A DNA stretch of 64,000 nt, from assembly GCA_024138015.1 (NCBI GenBank), contig JAMXBB010000009.1, forward strand, positions 39,616,344 through 39,680,343, in the 5' to 3' direction. Each line of letters starts with the position of its first letter. Position 1 is the stretch's first letter. This stretch comes from Lumnitzera littorea (taxonomy: Eukaryota > Streptophyta > Magnoliopsida > Myrtales > Combretaceae). Of this stretch, positions 1 to 11,640 are shown in pieces. The position numbers were made by a program, and so were the translations under genes. The notes under the pieces were generated by a model. That model was given only the letters and a program-made list of their open reading frames with translations. It made no database searches and had not been told where the DNA came from.

Positions 1-1020
1 TAGAAAGTTGGCATATCATTCAAATAGTCCTTGAGAGTTTACAACTTTCAACAAGAAACTAACATTACATTAGATAACAAAAGAGGCAATACAACAAAAG
101 GAGGAACAAAACTTCCTAGTTTCTTTCAGCATTAGATCTAACTAATCCTGCCAATTTATCAATTACTGCATTAATTTCTTTATAGAGAAAGGATAGCTAC
201 ATGTCATCAAACTAGGATAGATTTTCCCTACAGGCATGCACCAAATGTAAAAACTTATTAATGCAACTGTATACAATTTTTATAAGGTTTACGTCATTTA
301 AAAAGTCTACAATAATCCATTTTTTTTTTAAATCTCATGAGTTTGCAATAGCTAAGGCCCCAAACTATTCTTTACAATTCAGCACTCAAAATATCCATTT
401 TGCTTATCTTTCTAGAGAAGCCCAAGTTCATTGCTCAAATTCATCTATAGTTACCCCACCAATAGTAGCAAAGGAATTAAGATCGATTCCTAATGCATCT
501 ATATGAAGCTTGATCTAGCCTAGAGGTGAGGGGTTCCAATTAATAGGTAATATGGTTATGAAAAGAACCTTTTTGGTGTATTTCTTAGGTACTACTCAGT
601 ACTCATTTGTTCTCTATCTAATCTCATAGTTTAGTGGAATTGATTTATTCCTAGGTCAAAATAAAAGTCATTCCTATTTTTTCATATTGACCATAGGGAG
701 TAAGCAAAGGTGATAGCCTAAGGTGGGTTACTTGAATGTGTTTCTAAATTTGTCAATTTTAAATTTTTAGTTATCTAGGTTATGAAGGGAAGATCCCGTA
801 AAGTAGATTTGAAACTAGGATACATTTTCTCCTAGATTTTACAAATATTAGGGCAGTTTCAAAAGATACGATCAAGGCTCTCAATATCTCCCTTTGCAGC
901 TATTACAAACCAAACTAATCGTTGGCAGGATGGAATTAACTTTTTGACTCGTAGGCAAAGCATTCTTCAGTAGTTGCCATAAAAAGAGCTCAATCTTGAG
1001 AATTAAGGGTAAGGACTATA
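1..1020 (-). pseudogene. LINE (L1-type) 3' fragment: zf-RVT plus RNase H
   Basis: Conceptual translation of the minus strand gives the C-terminal part of a plant non-LTR retrotransposon ORF2. At about 850-1,010 the frame reads IELFLWQLLKNALPT followed by a C-x2-C pair and then a DRIF-x-NCP stretch, the pattern of the zf-RVT domain. At about 110-480 it reads LSAEL, VWGLSYCKLMRFKKKWIIVD and LYKEINAVIDKLAGLV, matching the RNase H (RVT_3) fold with its AEL, D and late D positions. Stops and at least two frameshifts, one near a run of ten A residues, break the frame. The upstream reverse transcriptase is missing, so the copy is 5'-truncated near 1,020-1,240. Its 3' end may lie left of the window. 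I cannot say whether it is the same family as the LINE at 49,739-56,064. Confidence 0.7.
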
Positions 1021-1304
1021 TCCATGTATATGGAAATTTGTCCAGCTCACTATTCTAAGTTAACTTCTTATATATGTCTATCAGTTTTAGCTCAAATAGT
1101 GTATGTGTATCTACAACCCTTTCTATTAGCAAAATTGGGCCAACATTCTCTATTATTTAATTTGATATTGGATATCCAATTGCTTCTTCATTTCATTCAA
1201 AAATGTGAAGCCAATGATCCTTTATTGACATCTTAATTGCACCTACAATATGTGGGCTAAAAAAATAACATAAAGTTGCTTTGAACTCCATAAGCAACAA
1301 TATT

Positions 1305-1305
1305 T

Positions 1306-1336
<31 letters not shown>

Positions 1337-1370
1337 ATAATAGATATATGTATGTATGTATGTATGTATA
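1305..1370. repeat. TA / GTAT microsatellite
   Basis: A (TA)n run passes into imperfect ATGT tetranucleotide repeats. Simple sequence only; nothing coding is supported. Confidence 0.9.
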
Positions 1371-1450
1371 CTATGGAACCCACAAATAATATAGAAAAGA
1401 TATTAAAATACTTCCTATGAAGAACTTTAGGAAAAAAGTGTAAAGGTTGA

Positions 1451-2345
1451 GGCCCTTAAGATTAGAGATGGTCTAGATCGTGTGTAATGTTAAGGACCCC
1501 ATTTCAGGTCATATGTGTCAGGTCAATATTTTAAAGAACCCTTTTCTTTAAAGAACTCACCATTTTATCTTTATGTTTTTCAAAAGTATTTCTTAACATT
1601 TATTTATATTATTTATAGGACCTATAATACAAAATTTAAGCTAAAACAACACAGTTAAAAAAATTATATAGCAGCTTGAAGGAACCATATATAATACTTT
1701 AGAACCCTAAAAAAGAGGTCCTTAGCATTGGGAGACATGTCAAGCAACTTCCATTAGACATGGCCTTGACCATCCCTAATGCAAAGGACCCCATTTAGAG
1801 TCTCCAGATGCTACTTCATCATCTTAAGAGCGCTCTTTCTCAAGGACTTTTCCACTTCATCCTAAGATTCTTTAAAAAAGTTTCTTAACATATATTTTTA
1901 TTATTTATGGAATTCACTGTAAAAAAATTTATAAGAATAACGTAAGAAGAAAGAGCAACTTTTTAGGTTCTTTATCAAAGACCCCTATAAGGCCAGCTTT
2001 AATGCTAGTTTCTTTACTATCTGGAAGGAATGCACGCCTGTTCTTATGCAATAAATTGCATTGCTTCTCACGAGAAAATGCCTCTGATAAGGCACATTCT
2101 TTGTCTTTCTTACTTTTTTCTAATTTTTGATTGGGTAAAATATAATATTATGACCTACCAAAATGTTAAAAAAAAAAAATTGTTAAGAAACTTTTTTAAA
2201 AGCATATAGTAATAAAATAGTGAATTCCTGAAGAAGAGAGTTTCTTATTATGTTAATATAGTAATTAGCAATATAAAGCAAATTTCTTAAGAATAAAAAT
2301 ACTCTAAGGAACCCAAAAATTGAAAAAACCTACTCTAATGGTGAA
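1451..2345. repeat. Cluster of related MITE-like repeats
   Basis: Two diverged copies of the same block lie in tandem about 295 bases apart: AAGGACCCCATTT occurs near 1,490 and near 1,785, and a TTTCTTAACAT-(A/T)-rich-TTATTTAT block follows near 1,590 and near 1,890. A third, inverted version (GTTAAGAAACTTTTTTAAAA) lies near 2,180-2,345. The first copy has inverted ends: ATTAGAGATGGTC at 1,461 against GACCATCCCTAAT ending at 1,780. The GGGTCCTTTGCAT-like end resembles PIF/Harbinger-type MITEs, but I could not find clean 3-bp target duplications, so the superfamily is a guess. There is no coding potential. Confidence 0.5.
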
Positions 2346-3199
2346 AAACCTAGCCTTGTGAGTCCTTCACCCTTGGAAAGCACGCTAAGGTGCTTGTGTT
2401 AAAAAAATATCCTTAGAGAAATGATACTAATGCCGACGATTTGTAATAGTACACTCATTAAGTCTCCATTTGTTGCCTGGTATGTCCTTTTCCTATATTA
2501 TAATTATGTGATACGGATTGATGGATATGATATGCCTAGATATAAATATGGGTGACAGAACTAAATCAAAAACCCTCAATCATCTTGCTTTCATTTGAAT
2601 TGTGTTGTTATTTTATATGGTCGTCAAATTCATCATTTTCCAATACATTAGAATATATAGAAGAAAAATAAGAAGACCCGCATAAGTAAAATACGAATGC
2701 AAGATTTCGAAATAAATGGAGAAAGACACAAGATTGAGGAAGTGACCTTTGCAAAACTTTCACTTGGTCTCGTTGCCATCCTTGATATTTTTTAGTATAA
2801 GACGGACGAGTAATTATCACGAGAGTTTAAATTAAGGTTTTCGTCTAAGTAGTGCAAACACCTAGGTTCAACCTTATGGAAAATGGCTTGGCCAAAAAAA
2901 AATTATTGAAAATGGGATTTTGGTGCTTTTGACTTATTATGGCCAATTATCTATCACATTACTGGCCTGATTGTCGAGAAAGGAAGCGGTGTGAGTGATT
3001 GCAAGCACACTTCTACCATTAAAAACAAAAAATTAAACTGAAATTGCAAGCAAATTTTATTTTTAACTCCACATATAGATAGAGTCAGAAAAAGCTCCAT
3101 GTATAAGCTTGGACACCATAACGTCTTTAGTTGGAATTGTTCATCTATGGAGAAATTAAAAAGTCTCTTTTACTTCCATCATAAATTAGTGGATTTAGT
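2346..3199. other. Intergenic, nothing recognised
   Basis: AT-rich sequence with short ORFs only. No transposon ends, RNA gene or conserved domain could be supported. Its right end would be the 3' flank of the defensin-like gene transcribed towards it. Confidence 0.6.
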
Positions 3200-3205
3200 T
3201 TTATT
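3200..3205 (-). terminator. AATAAA polyadenylation signal candidate
   Basis: On the minus strand AATAAA lies about 42 bases past the TAA stop (3,247-3,249) of the defensin-like gene, a usual distance for a plant near-upstream poly(A) element. The hexamer is common in AT-rich DNA, so the support is mostly its position. Confidence 0.4.
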
Positions 3206-3246
3206 ACTTATATAAGATATAGATATGACAACATTCATCAATTCTA

Positions 3247-4216
3247 TTAGCACAAGCACCTACATGAAAAATTATGATCACAATATGAGCACTCTGGGCG
3301 ACCTGGATGACAATGTTTGATACAATCAGAATCGGAATGGCAGGCTTCGCCATAGTCCGTTGAATACGGCGGTAGGCATAAACAATGGTCTTCAAAACAG
3401 ATCGGATTTCCAATTTGACATATGTGAGTTTTACAATCTTCTTGGCTCTTACATGGCCCCGCATGTGATATTGCGCAACCTGCATTATTAGGAAAGAACT
3501 TAAGCTTGGTAATCTTTTGGCCTACATCGTTAGGGAAACCTTGAAAATATAAGTAAAAGCCACAACATGTACTTTAAATCAAATTTCATATTTCACTTTG
3601 CGGGAATGACCATTTCATTTCATTTTGTTCATGTTCAAATGGTTAATACCGCAAGCAATTGTATATAAAGTACTTAAAAACTACTTCATAAGGAACTTTC
3701 ATTCATGAAGATCCAAAATTGATATTCCTTGTCGAGAGAACTTCTTTTCTCAAAATGCTCTCATTCAAATACCACAAAGACCCGTCATCACCACTAGCAC
3801 CCCACTATCACCACCATTAAAAGGAAAAAAGAAAAGAAAAGGGTAGTAGTGATGGTGTGGTAATATGGGTTATGATGGTGATAGAAATATATCGTTGTTC
3901 TTATACTTTTTTTACCATTAAACCTTATTCCAATCATTCTACAACATAAGCAAAGGACGGCAATGTTTCATTAAACTAAATAAATTAATTACTATTAGAC
4001 CTTGTTTAAACCCTATTTTACCCCCGAGGTGTAACCACTTTGTTAGTCTTTTTTCATTAAACAAGGTGAGTAGACAATAAGTTCTTATACAAGTCAATGA
4101 TAGCATTGAACTCGACGATATACCCTCAGTAACATATTTGATGATAGAAGAAAAAACCACTTACAATATACGAGAAGCATGATCACTAAAAAGCATTTAG
4201 AACTAATTTTCTCCAT
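3247..4216 (-). CDS. Two-domain defensin-like (DEFL) cysteine-rich secreted peptide
   Basis: Two exons on the minus strand: exon 1 at 4,216-4,165 and exon 2 at 3,479-3,247, joined across a 685-base GT-AG intron (donor GTAAGT at 4,164-4,159, acceptor TTTCCTAATAATGCAG ending at 3,480). The join keeps one open frame of 94 residues. Residues 1-24 form a signal peptide: a hydrophobic FLVIMLLVY core and a SHA/G cleavage site. The mature part holds 14 cysteines. Domain 1 has Cys 27, 33, 38, 45, 50 and 52; domain 2 has Cys 64, 70, 74, 81, 84, 90, 92 and 94. Both open with C-x5-C and close with C-x-C, the defensin-like pattern, and an intron next to the signal-peptide exon is usual for this family. 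AATAAA follows the stop. Known family members are secreted defence or signalling peptides; the specific role here is unknown. No expression evidence is available. Confidence 0.72.
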
Positions 4217-7200
4217 TTTAACTTTGGTTGGACTTAAAAGGTAGTAAAGAGAAGTTCTTCTTTGATGTAAGGTCATACGGCTGAGCATTATAACTTATCT
4301 CTTTATGTAGAGAGATGCTATTCCCTAAAGATGCATGTATCTTAAGATCTTGATAAAGACAATAAGTCATTAAATGTCATGCTATATACAGACAAATAGT
4401 ATGATTTTGTGGCAAGTATTGATACAGAAGGATACCATACTATATATAGACAAATATCTTATTATACTATGAGATAAGAGACACTATAGATATAAAATAC
4501 CTTACTAAAGTGAATTTGGAGGAAGCTCTTCTATTGCATACTTTTTTTTGGATTTGCAATAAGCTAATCTAAGTAGGTATTAGTCTATTAGATGCATTAG
4601 ATCTTTAGAAACTTTTACCCTTTCATATTCAACCTCCCCATTTATTATATTTGTTTATGATGTTATTTGATTATGATATTCATCATATTTATCAAAAAAC
4701 ATTATAAAGAAATTTTTATATTTGGGTAAATTGAAAAAACACTCCCTTTGTATTTGTATCATGTGTGCTTAATTTCCTTATCTGTGAAATTGTGTATGTG
4801 TGTGTGTGTATTTTTTTTTTCCTTTTTTGCTAGAAATGAAATTGTATGTTTAAGCTCTCAAATCTTTATAAAAGATACATTTAAATTTTTATATGACCAT
4901 TTTGCCCTTGATTTTATGCATTATTCAAATTTTATGTTTTTATATTATGAAATTGTCATTTATAGGAGTGAGTAGGTACAATAGCCAAGATATAAGGCCC
5001 ATCTCATATCATAGTCATACTTTACCCTATAAAAATAGGTTTCTAAATTTTGGAATAAGAACCAACTCATATCACCTCAAAACTATCTTGAGTCTTATAT
5101 CCTATAGAACTTATAAGGTATACAGTATTTTATAGAATTCGTAAATTTTTCTATTGCATTTTTATAATATTAGAATTTAGAGGTAGTTTTCAATAACTAG
5201 AATCCGTTGTTGTTTTCATGCATTATATTCATTCAAATAGCATGAAGGCTCACTTTCCAAAAGTTTAGAAAAGTAACAATACAAAAGTTCACCTAATATA
5301 ACATTTTAGACAAAAGTGACAAAACAAAATAAAAGTGATAAAATAACATGTTCATAAAGAAGACTCCGTAGACTTTCGATTGATGAGAAAATTCAATCCA
5401 CTTATTTGAAATTATGGTTGTTCATCGAATCAAACCGCACTACACTATAAAATACGGGTCTTTTATGTTTTGGTTCAATTTACAATTCGATTCAAAAAAG
5501 GTTCAAATGATTCATGATTCGGTTTGAAGGGTTAAGCCAAGCCAAACCGCTTATTAGTAAAAAATAGAACTATACAATGTTTTTTCTAGTTTTAAATCTT
5601 GTCGATATTTTAGTTTTATCCCATTTACCTTTTTCATTTTACCATTACTTATTTCATTCTACATAGCCTTTCCAATCCACTCATTTCCCTTCACTGTTAT
5701 CTCTCATATCTAGCTGATTCATACTCCATCCCTTCATTTAAAATACAATATTGTCATGAAATAATATTATCTAGCCTTTATTTTTGTATAATGTAGCTTA
5801 ATTTGGATGTTAATATTAGTTGAAAATTTTGATAACTACTAATAATATTAAAAAGAAAACGGTGCTTTTAAAAAATAGTTCAAACTCAACCGTACCAAAT
5901 TAAACTGCATTTAAAACAATTCGATTCAAAATCCTAAATCATTAAAAATGGTTTGATTCATTAAGTGCTTTTATACTTATTATGACTAAAAAGTTATACT
6001 TTTAGTGCTTTCCTAATAAGTTAGAGAATGCCCATTTCCCCAATCGCATTGATACGATAGTAAGGTAGGGTTCTTCACTTGATATGATTCATTATACATA
6101 AGAAAAAGTATGAGTTGCAGTTTATGATATCTTCTCCAGCAGTCGGATATCAAATATAACTTACACTGCAAAGTGAGAACTGAATGAACTCACATACAAT
6201 TGTTGGGAGGGGCTCCGGCTTCTCAGGAATGAGAATTGGAATCAGCATCAGTCAAGCTTGAAAAGTGTCACTTACGCTTCTATGCCAATTCCTTCCATTA
6301 AGCAATGATCACGTGATGCATCCTTGGACCATTTCTTTCCTCCTCGGCAAGTAGAGTGAACTCTTTTAATTCCAATTAAGTTAACTCTTTCCTTTTTTTG
6401 AGTAATCTCAACTCTTCGAGTCAAGTTATAGTTGCTATAAGCAAAATATCCCATTGAGTTGTGAGTTCTTTCTAGTAGCCTAGGTAAACATGCATGTCTT
6501 TAGTTCTATTCATTAAGTGCTAGAATTGAATTGGTTTAAATGTTGTTCAGTTAAACCTCTAAAACCGAATTGAATCATTAACACCCCTATTTTAAATATA
6601 TAATACCAAATTGTAGGTTTACTAGTATGATTATGATTGCATACAATTTAATATATAATATACAATTGTCTCCAATTGTGAGCTGGCAAAAGCCTTGTCT
6701 GACTACCAAAGGTATAAAGTTTATTTAGAAAGGTAAGTGGAACTCAACTATAATTGAATCAGATGCAATCAATGTGGTTCGAGCGACACTCAGCCAAGAA
6801 TCCATTGTAGGCTAGGCTTGCCAGCCTTCTCTATTTTCTGTTTATTTCCAAATTATATATATATATATATATAATACATATAATATTTTAGAAGTTGACC
6901 GAGTCAATGTTTGTCCAAGTCAACATATCATTTTCAATGGCATTTAATTCTCTTATCCTTCCTTTTTCTTTTCCTCTTTCTTTTATTTTTCCATCCCAAT
7001 TTTTTTCCTTTTGCTATGAACTAAGCATCCCCCTAGATTCTTCTTTAACTTTCTTATTTTGTCTTCAAATTTCACATATAGTTGATCCCCTTTTTCATTC
7101 CATTTGGACCGACACACACACCCCCAAATGCTACCATCTTTTTCTTCCACTTTCCTCCATTTTTTTACCTATTCTCTCAACTTCCGATCCTAATATCAAA

Positions 7201-7436
7201 CTACTTAACTTTCAACACAAAAAGGAGAGATTAAAAGAGGAATTATTCACTAAACTATATATTAAGGCAAGTAATAATATTTACTTTACATAATATTAGT
7301 AGTAATTCTTTATGTAAAAGTAGATTTTATGTAATTTCTTGATATATTTTGTACCATCTTATTTTGATATAACGAGCATCTATTTTAGTGTAAGAATTTG
7401 GAGACTATATGTAAATATGTTAGTTTTTGGATGTAT
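4217..7436. other. Intergenic, AT-rich, no supported gene
   Basis: Upstream side of the defensin-like gene. TATA-like CTGTATATAGC (minus strand, about 4,381-4,391) is a weak promoter candidate. Two direct copies of a CAATTCGATTCAAAA block (about 5,480 and 5,920), with GGTTTGA-like words nearby, suggest an old MITE at about 5,440-5,970. An exon-like 60-codon ORF on the minus strand (6,454-6,272) runs into GTAAGT, but the product is not recognised. A TA microsatellite lies at 6,856-6,873. The pyrimidine-rich stretch at 6,940-7,180 opens a 132-codon frame of low-complexity Phe/Leu/Ser composition that I do not accept as a gene. Confidence 0.5.
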
Positions 7437-8210
7437 AATTCTTTTCTTTTGAAGATGTTGTATATATGTATGTATATACTATAATATGTATAGATAACTA
7501 GATTATATATATTATTACTTTACTTAGAAATATGAGTATTGGAGTAAATATGTATATATATATATATATATAGGGTTTACATGTATATGTATATGAATAA
7601 AGAAATATATATAGCATACATATACATACCTATATATATAATACTTAATACATATATATGTCTATAAAATCAAAAATATGTACATATGTATAGGTATTGA
7701 TTATTAAAATTTCTTTAAAAATATAGTAATAAAGTATAAAAATGCGTATAAATATATACGTATAAAAGTATGTATAAAATTAGGTATAAATATGTGTACT
7801 TATATATGAACATGTACATAAATATGTACAATAAAAATATAGTACATATATAAATACGTGTACATACGTATGCCTACATGGATAGACATACGCATATAAA
7901 CATGTATATGCATATAAGTACATATACTAATACACTAAGTACAAGTGTATCCAATAGTATATTAAGCATAATAATATAAATAAAAATACATGTGTATATG
8001 TATGAGTGTATATAATAAGATACTAAATATAAGTATATATAATAAAATATCAAGTATAATAAAATAATTAAAAATATATATGTACATAAACACATAAGTA
8101 CATAAGTATAATTATACATATACAAAATACAATTATTTAATATAATATAATAAAATATACATACATATATAATGGGTCGAAACCTATAATACATAATTAA
8201 GGCCCATAAT
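7437..8210. repeat. Low-complexity AT tract (TATA/GTAT/CATA words)
   Basis: Almost 800 bases built from TATATA, GTATATA and ATACATA words with little G or C. The 106-codon minus-strand frame here (Tyr/Ile/Leu/Cys only) is a by-product of that composition. It may lie inside or beside the LTR-like block that follows. Confidence 0.8.
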
Positions 8211-8559
8211 CTATTAATTAATTAAATATAATAATATATAAATATACCTAATAATGGTATAAAATCTAAGAAATATAAAAATTAAGAAAACTCAACAAAA
8301 TACCATGTGGACAACCAAAGCGTACCATGTTAGTAATATATCCCAAATAAATAATTAAACTGAAAATTTCAAATTAATTGAAGAATAATAATAGTAAATT
8401 AATTTAGTAAATTAATAATAATGACAAAATTACAATAAATAGGAAATTAAGCTTAAAATAGGAAAATAATGAAATCTATATAAATTGAAATTAAAAATAA
8501 GAAATTATAAAAATATAAAATTTATAAAATTAAGTAAATCATAAAATAGTGAAAAAAAG

Positions 8560-10181
8560 CTTAAAATTGATAAATAACGCTAATCGAATCAAAATAATCA
8601 AATTCATAGTAATTTAGGTTTATCTTAGAAGATGCAAGTTTTAACATCCAAAACAAACCCCACTACGCTAACATATGCTCGAAAACGATAAAAATTGATT
8701 ATAAATTTATAAATAACAAAGTTTAAACGAAAAAGTTATACGTAATTACCAAAAGATCTCGAACCAGAGAAATTTGATAGAAATATAGGTAGATTTAGAT
8801 AAATAGGTTCATAGGATAGTTAGTTTACTTAGATACTCATTATCTTTTTCATTTCCTAATCAATAGGTGATCTAGATACGGACACAAACACCAACTTTCT
8901 TGAGGATTACTACAATCCTTGCCTAATATCATGACCGAGTGAGTACTATGTATAATTCCATATATGTTTATGGTTATAGTTAGCGAATATTAATTGTTAT
9001 TAATAATTGAATGATATGTGGGGTTGAGTTATGCATGTAAATGTTATTGCTTGACAAGTTGTGAAATTACTTTGAAATATGATAACTTACTATTTATTGC
9101 ATAATAGATTCAATAAGAATTGATCTGTCTATAATTCTGGTTAGTTATATAATAATTGGACCTAAGTATATCAGGCTTAAATAAAACAAATTGAATCATG
9201 CATAAACATCCATTACATAATTAATTCCAACCATCACATTACACAAAGGTAACGAGAGGCTATACGGAGGTTGATAATTTATAAATATAGTATTTTAGTA
9301 TGGTGCACACGTACGATATGACCTTACCTTGGCTTGTAGGATTACTTGGCATTGGAAGTGGCAATCGCTTGGTAAATGGTCAAGTCCAAAAGCCTTCGTT
9401 TAAGGGTAAATATAGACTACGAAGGCCTATTCACAATTATACATGAAACTTAATTTTGATTAAAACTAACTAACAACTAACTGTTTTGAATTGAATACAA
9501 AACATAGAGTTTTGTAATGAAATAAGTTCAGGTATAATACTTAGATCTGACTAGTATCGTATATACTCCAATCCTAACTTTGAAGGGTATTAAATCTGAG
9601 TTACATATAATACCCGATCAACTGTATGTATTTATATGGCATACTATGTGAACATGCATACATATGTTTGAATTAATATTTGTATAAATTGCTTGTCTAC
9701 ATAGTTGAGGGATAACTCACTAAGCTTAGTAAGCTTACATCCTTATAGAATTTTTCTGCGAAAAGACCTATTCGTTACACTCGACTAAGCATGCCCGAGG
9801 TTAGTTTAGTGTTTTAGGGTGTATATGTAAGCTGGAGAGAAGAGTGAATTTATGTACAATATGACTTTATCATAGACTTGTAATAATCTGCATAGTGTTA
9901 TACAATAGTTAATTCAATTACTTTATCCTACTATAGAATATTTATTAGTCTTTTGAGACTATGAGTTTTGTAATATAACAATAGATGTAAAGTATTATAA
10001 ATCATATGTTATATAAAGCTGTATTGTGATATTACCTTTATCTGCATATCTTTGGATAAATGATCGTAGTAATAGCCTTATATGTCATATAAAGGATTGT
10101 CAATTGGAAAGAAAACTAATCTTCAGTCTTTTGTGTGATATACGGTGCCTGCTATGATTATGCCACCCTTAGATCGTAACA
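8560..10181 (+). repeat. Degenerate LTR-like block
   Basis: The right end CTAGATCGTAACA-like (TTAGATCGTAACA, ending at 10,181) resembles the CTTCGGGGCGTAACA and TTTAGGTGTAACA termini of the two 3-kb solo LTRs in this window. About 450 bases before it lies a CTCACTAAGCTTAGTAAGCTTAC landmark comparable to CTTACTGAGCTATTGGTTACTC in the solo LTR at 23,651-26,721. The left end is not visible and no target duplication was found. It is probably an old LTR of a related but different family, in the same orientation as the copy at 23,651-26,721. Confidence 0.35.
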
Positions 10182-10649
10182 AGGTAAGCATAGGAAAATT
10201 TTCCATGTATTGCCAAATGTTCTTTTATCAAATGTAAACATATTACCAAGCATTCGGTATAGGCAATTCGACAGTTATTTTGAAATTTTTTTAAAGATGT
10301 GTTCAATAATTTTTTATTGCAAATTATGAAGTCATTTAACATTTCAACATTTTTCATGGCTAATCATTTTCTTTAATACCACTAAAGTGATATGTATGCA
10401 TATTGTATTTATATATGTACATCCATTAATGTTGTTAGACTTGGATTAAAGGCTAATTGAAAAATAAGATGGGGTTAATGGTTGAAAAAACTGAATTGGA
10501 CTCATACTTAGGTTGATAAATAAATTAAAATATGATTCATATTATTTATAGAATGATAAAATTACTCATCATCTTAAAATTAGAAATTTTAGAGTTTTTT
10601 AAGTTTACCCTTTGTTTTTCTTGTATCTAGGTTTATTCTTTTAGCAAAT

Positions 10650-11164
10650 GAATAATATCACAAATGGTACCTTACCAAATATATAGTTAACTACATAAAC
10701 TTTAAAAAAAAAATCAATTTACTACCTAATTGAACCTTTTCAAGTTGTTTATGCTATCTAAGCTAACGATGTTCATCTCCATTAAAATATGTGTATCTGT
10801 TAGCTAATTACAAAGATCACTAACATGGAATATGAGATTAGTTTAAGACAAACCAAATCCTTGTAGACATTCATATGGAATTTTTCATGCCTACTTGGCA
10901 TTGTTTATTACTATATTACTATGACCATAATTATACAACTTGAAAGTCAACATGGACCTAAGTTGTCCTAAATTAATCTCATAATCTACGTGTCTCTTCA
11001 TAATTGGTTAACAAATCCATATATGTTAATAGAGATGAATAGCATTAAGGCAAATAACATAAACAACCCCAAAAAGTCTAATTGGGTAGTAAATTGATTT
11101 TTTTAAGTTTAGGCAATTAATTGTACATTTGGGAAAACTTGAGGTACCATTTGTGACCTTATCC
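10650..11164. mobile_element. Mutator-like MITE with long inverted arms
   Basis: About 515 bases that fold back on themselves: the left end GAATAATATCACAAATGG pairs with the right end, whose reverse complement is GGATAAGGTCACAAATGG, and the arms continue for over 200 bases (CAATTTACTACC / GGTAGTAAATTG, TTTATGCTATCT / GGCAAATAACATAAAC). A likely target duplication flanks it: TTTAGCAAAT at 10,640-10,649 and TTTAGTAAAT at 11,165-11,174. A 9-10-bp duplication with long inverted arms is typical of Mutator-type elements. There is no transposase. The related site near 18,280 has no insertion. Confidence 0.6.
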
Positions 11165-11359
11165 TTTAGTAAATTAATGTACTCTCCAATAGAGGAATAA
11201 ATAAAGACAGTGCGCTCTGACCTAAAAAACCTGGTTGGGTCCTACAAAAATTGGGTTAGACTAGTTGGGTCATCTAAGTTGCTAGCATTACAGGTCAAAG
11301 AGGTGAACTACACCAAGTTTTATGGTCGGCTTAGGTCTAACTGAGTTAAGTCAACCAGA

Positions 11360-11588
11360 CATGGTTGTTAAAATTGCGAGTCAAAAATGCGACTCTACAA
11401 GTTTATGATTTTATAATATTTTTCTTAGTTAAAATGGACATAAAATCATTTATGACTTTTAGTAAAATTATGAACTTACATGTATGATTCTACAAGCATA
11501 CAATTTTAGCGGTTTTGTAGGATTATGTACGATTCTATCGATTTTATGCATTAAAATAAACAATAAAATCGCGATTTTAACAACCATG
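11360..11588. mobile_element. hAT-like MITE, 229 bp, perfect 8-bp target duplication
   Basis: Inverted ends CATGGTTGTTAAAATTGCGA (11,360-11,379) and, as reverse complement, CATGGTTGTTAAAATCGCGA (11,569-11,588) differ at one base. The flanks are identical 8-bp duplications, CAACCAGA at 11,352-11,359 and 11,589-11,596, the length typical of hAT elements. The interior is AT-rich with partial self-complementarity and no gene. The related site at about 18,480 lacks the insertion. The clean ends make it one of the better-preserved elements here. Confidence 0.8.
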
Positions 11589-11640
11589 CAACCAGATCAA
11601 CCTGAGTCTAATAACATTTATGTATATTGTAAAAAATCTA

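Larger units (their letters stand above)
10440..11640 (+). repeat. Dispersed repeat, copy 1 (hosts two MITEs)
   Basis: The sequence outside the two nested MITEs matches 18,080-18,520 in the same order and orientation. Shared landmarks are TTCTTG-ATCTA-TTTATT (about 10,617 and 18,262), a GGTTGGGTCC / GATTAGGTCC segment (about 11,232 and 18,350) and a GTCTAATAACATT / ATCTAATAATACT segment (about 11,607 and 18,497). The second copy lacks both insertions and so acts as an empty-site reference. I do not recognise the repeat family and see no coding frame. Confidence 0.5.

Noticed and set aside
261..506. 81-codon plus-strand ORF
   Set aside because: It is antisense to the LINE RNase H remnant and overlaps an A/T homopolymer.
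6272..6454. 60-codon minus-strand ORF ending at a GTAAGT donor
   Set aside because: No partner exon could be joined in frame and the peptide is not recognised; a single donor motif is weak evidence.
6895..7293. 132-codon plus-strand ORF
   Set aside because: Pyrimidine-rich low-complexity Phe/Leu/Ser string with no domain, signal or splice context.
7874..8194. 106-codon Tyr/Ile/Leu ORF with membrane-like composition
   Set aside because: Product of the TATA/GTAT simple-sequence tract.
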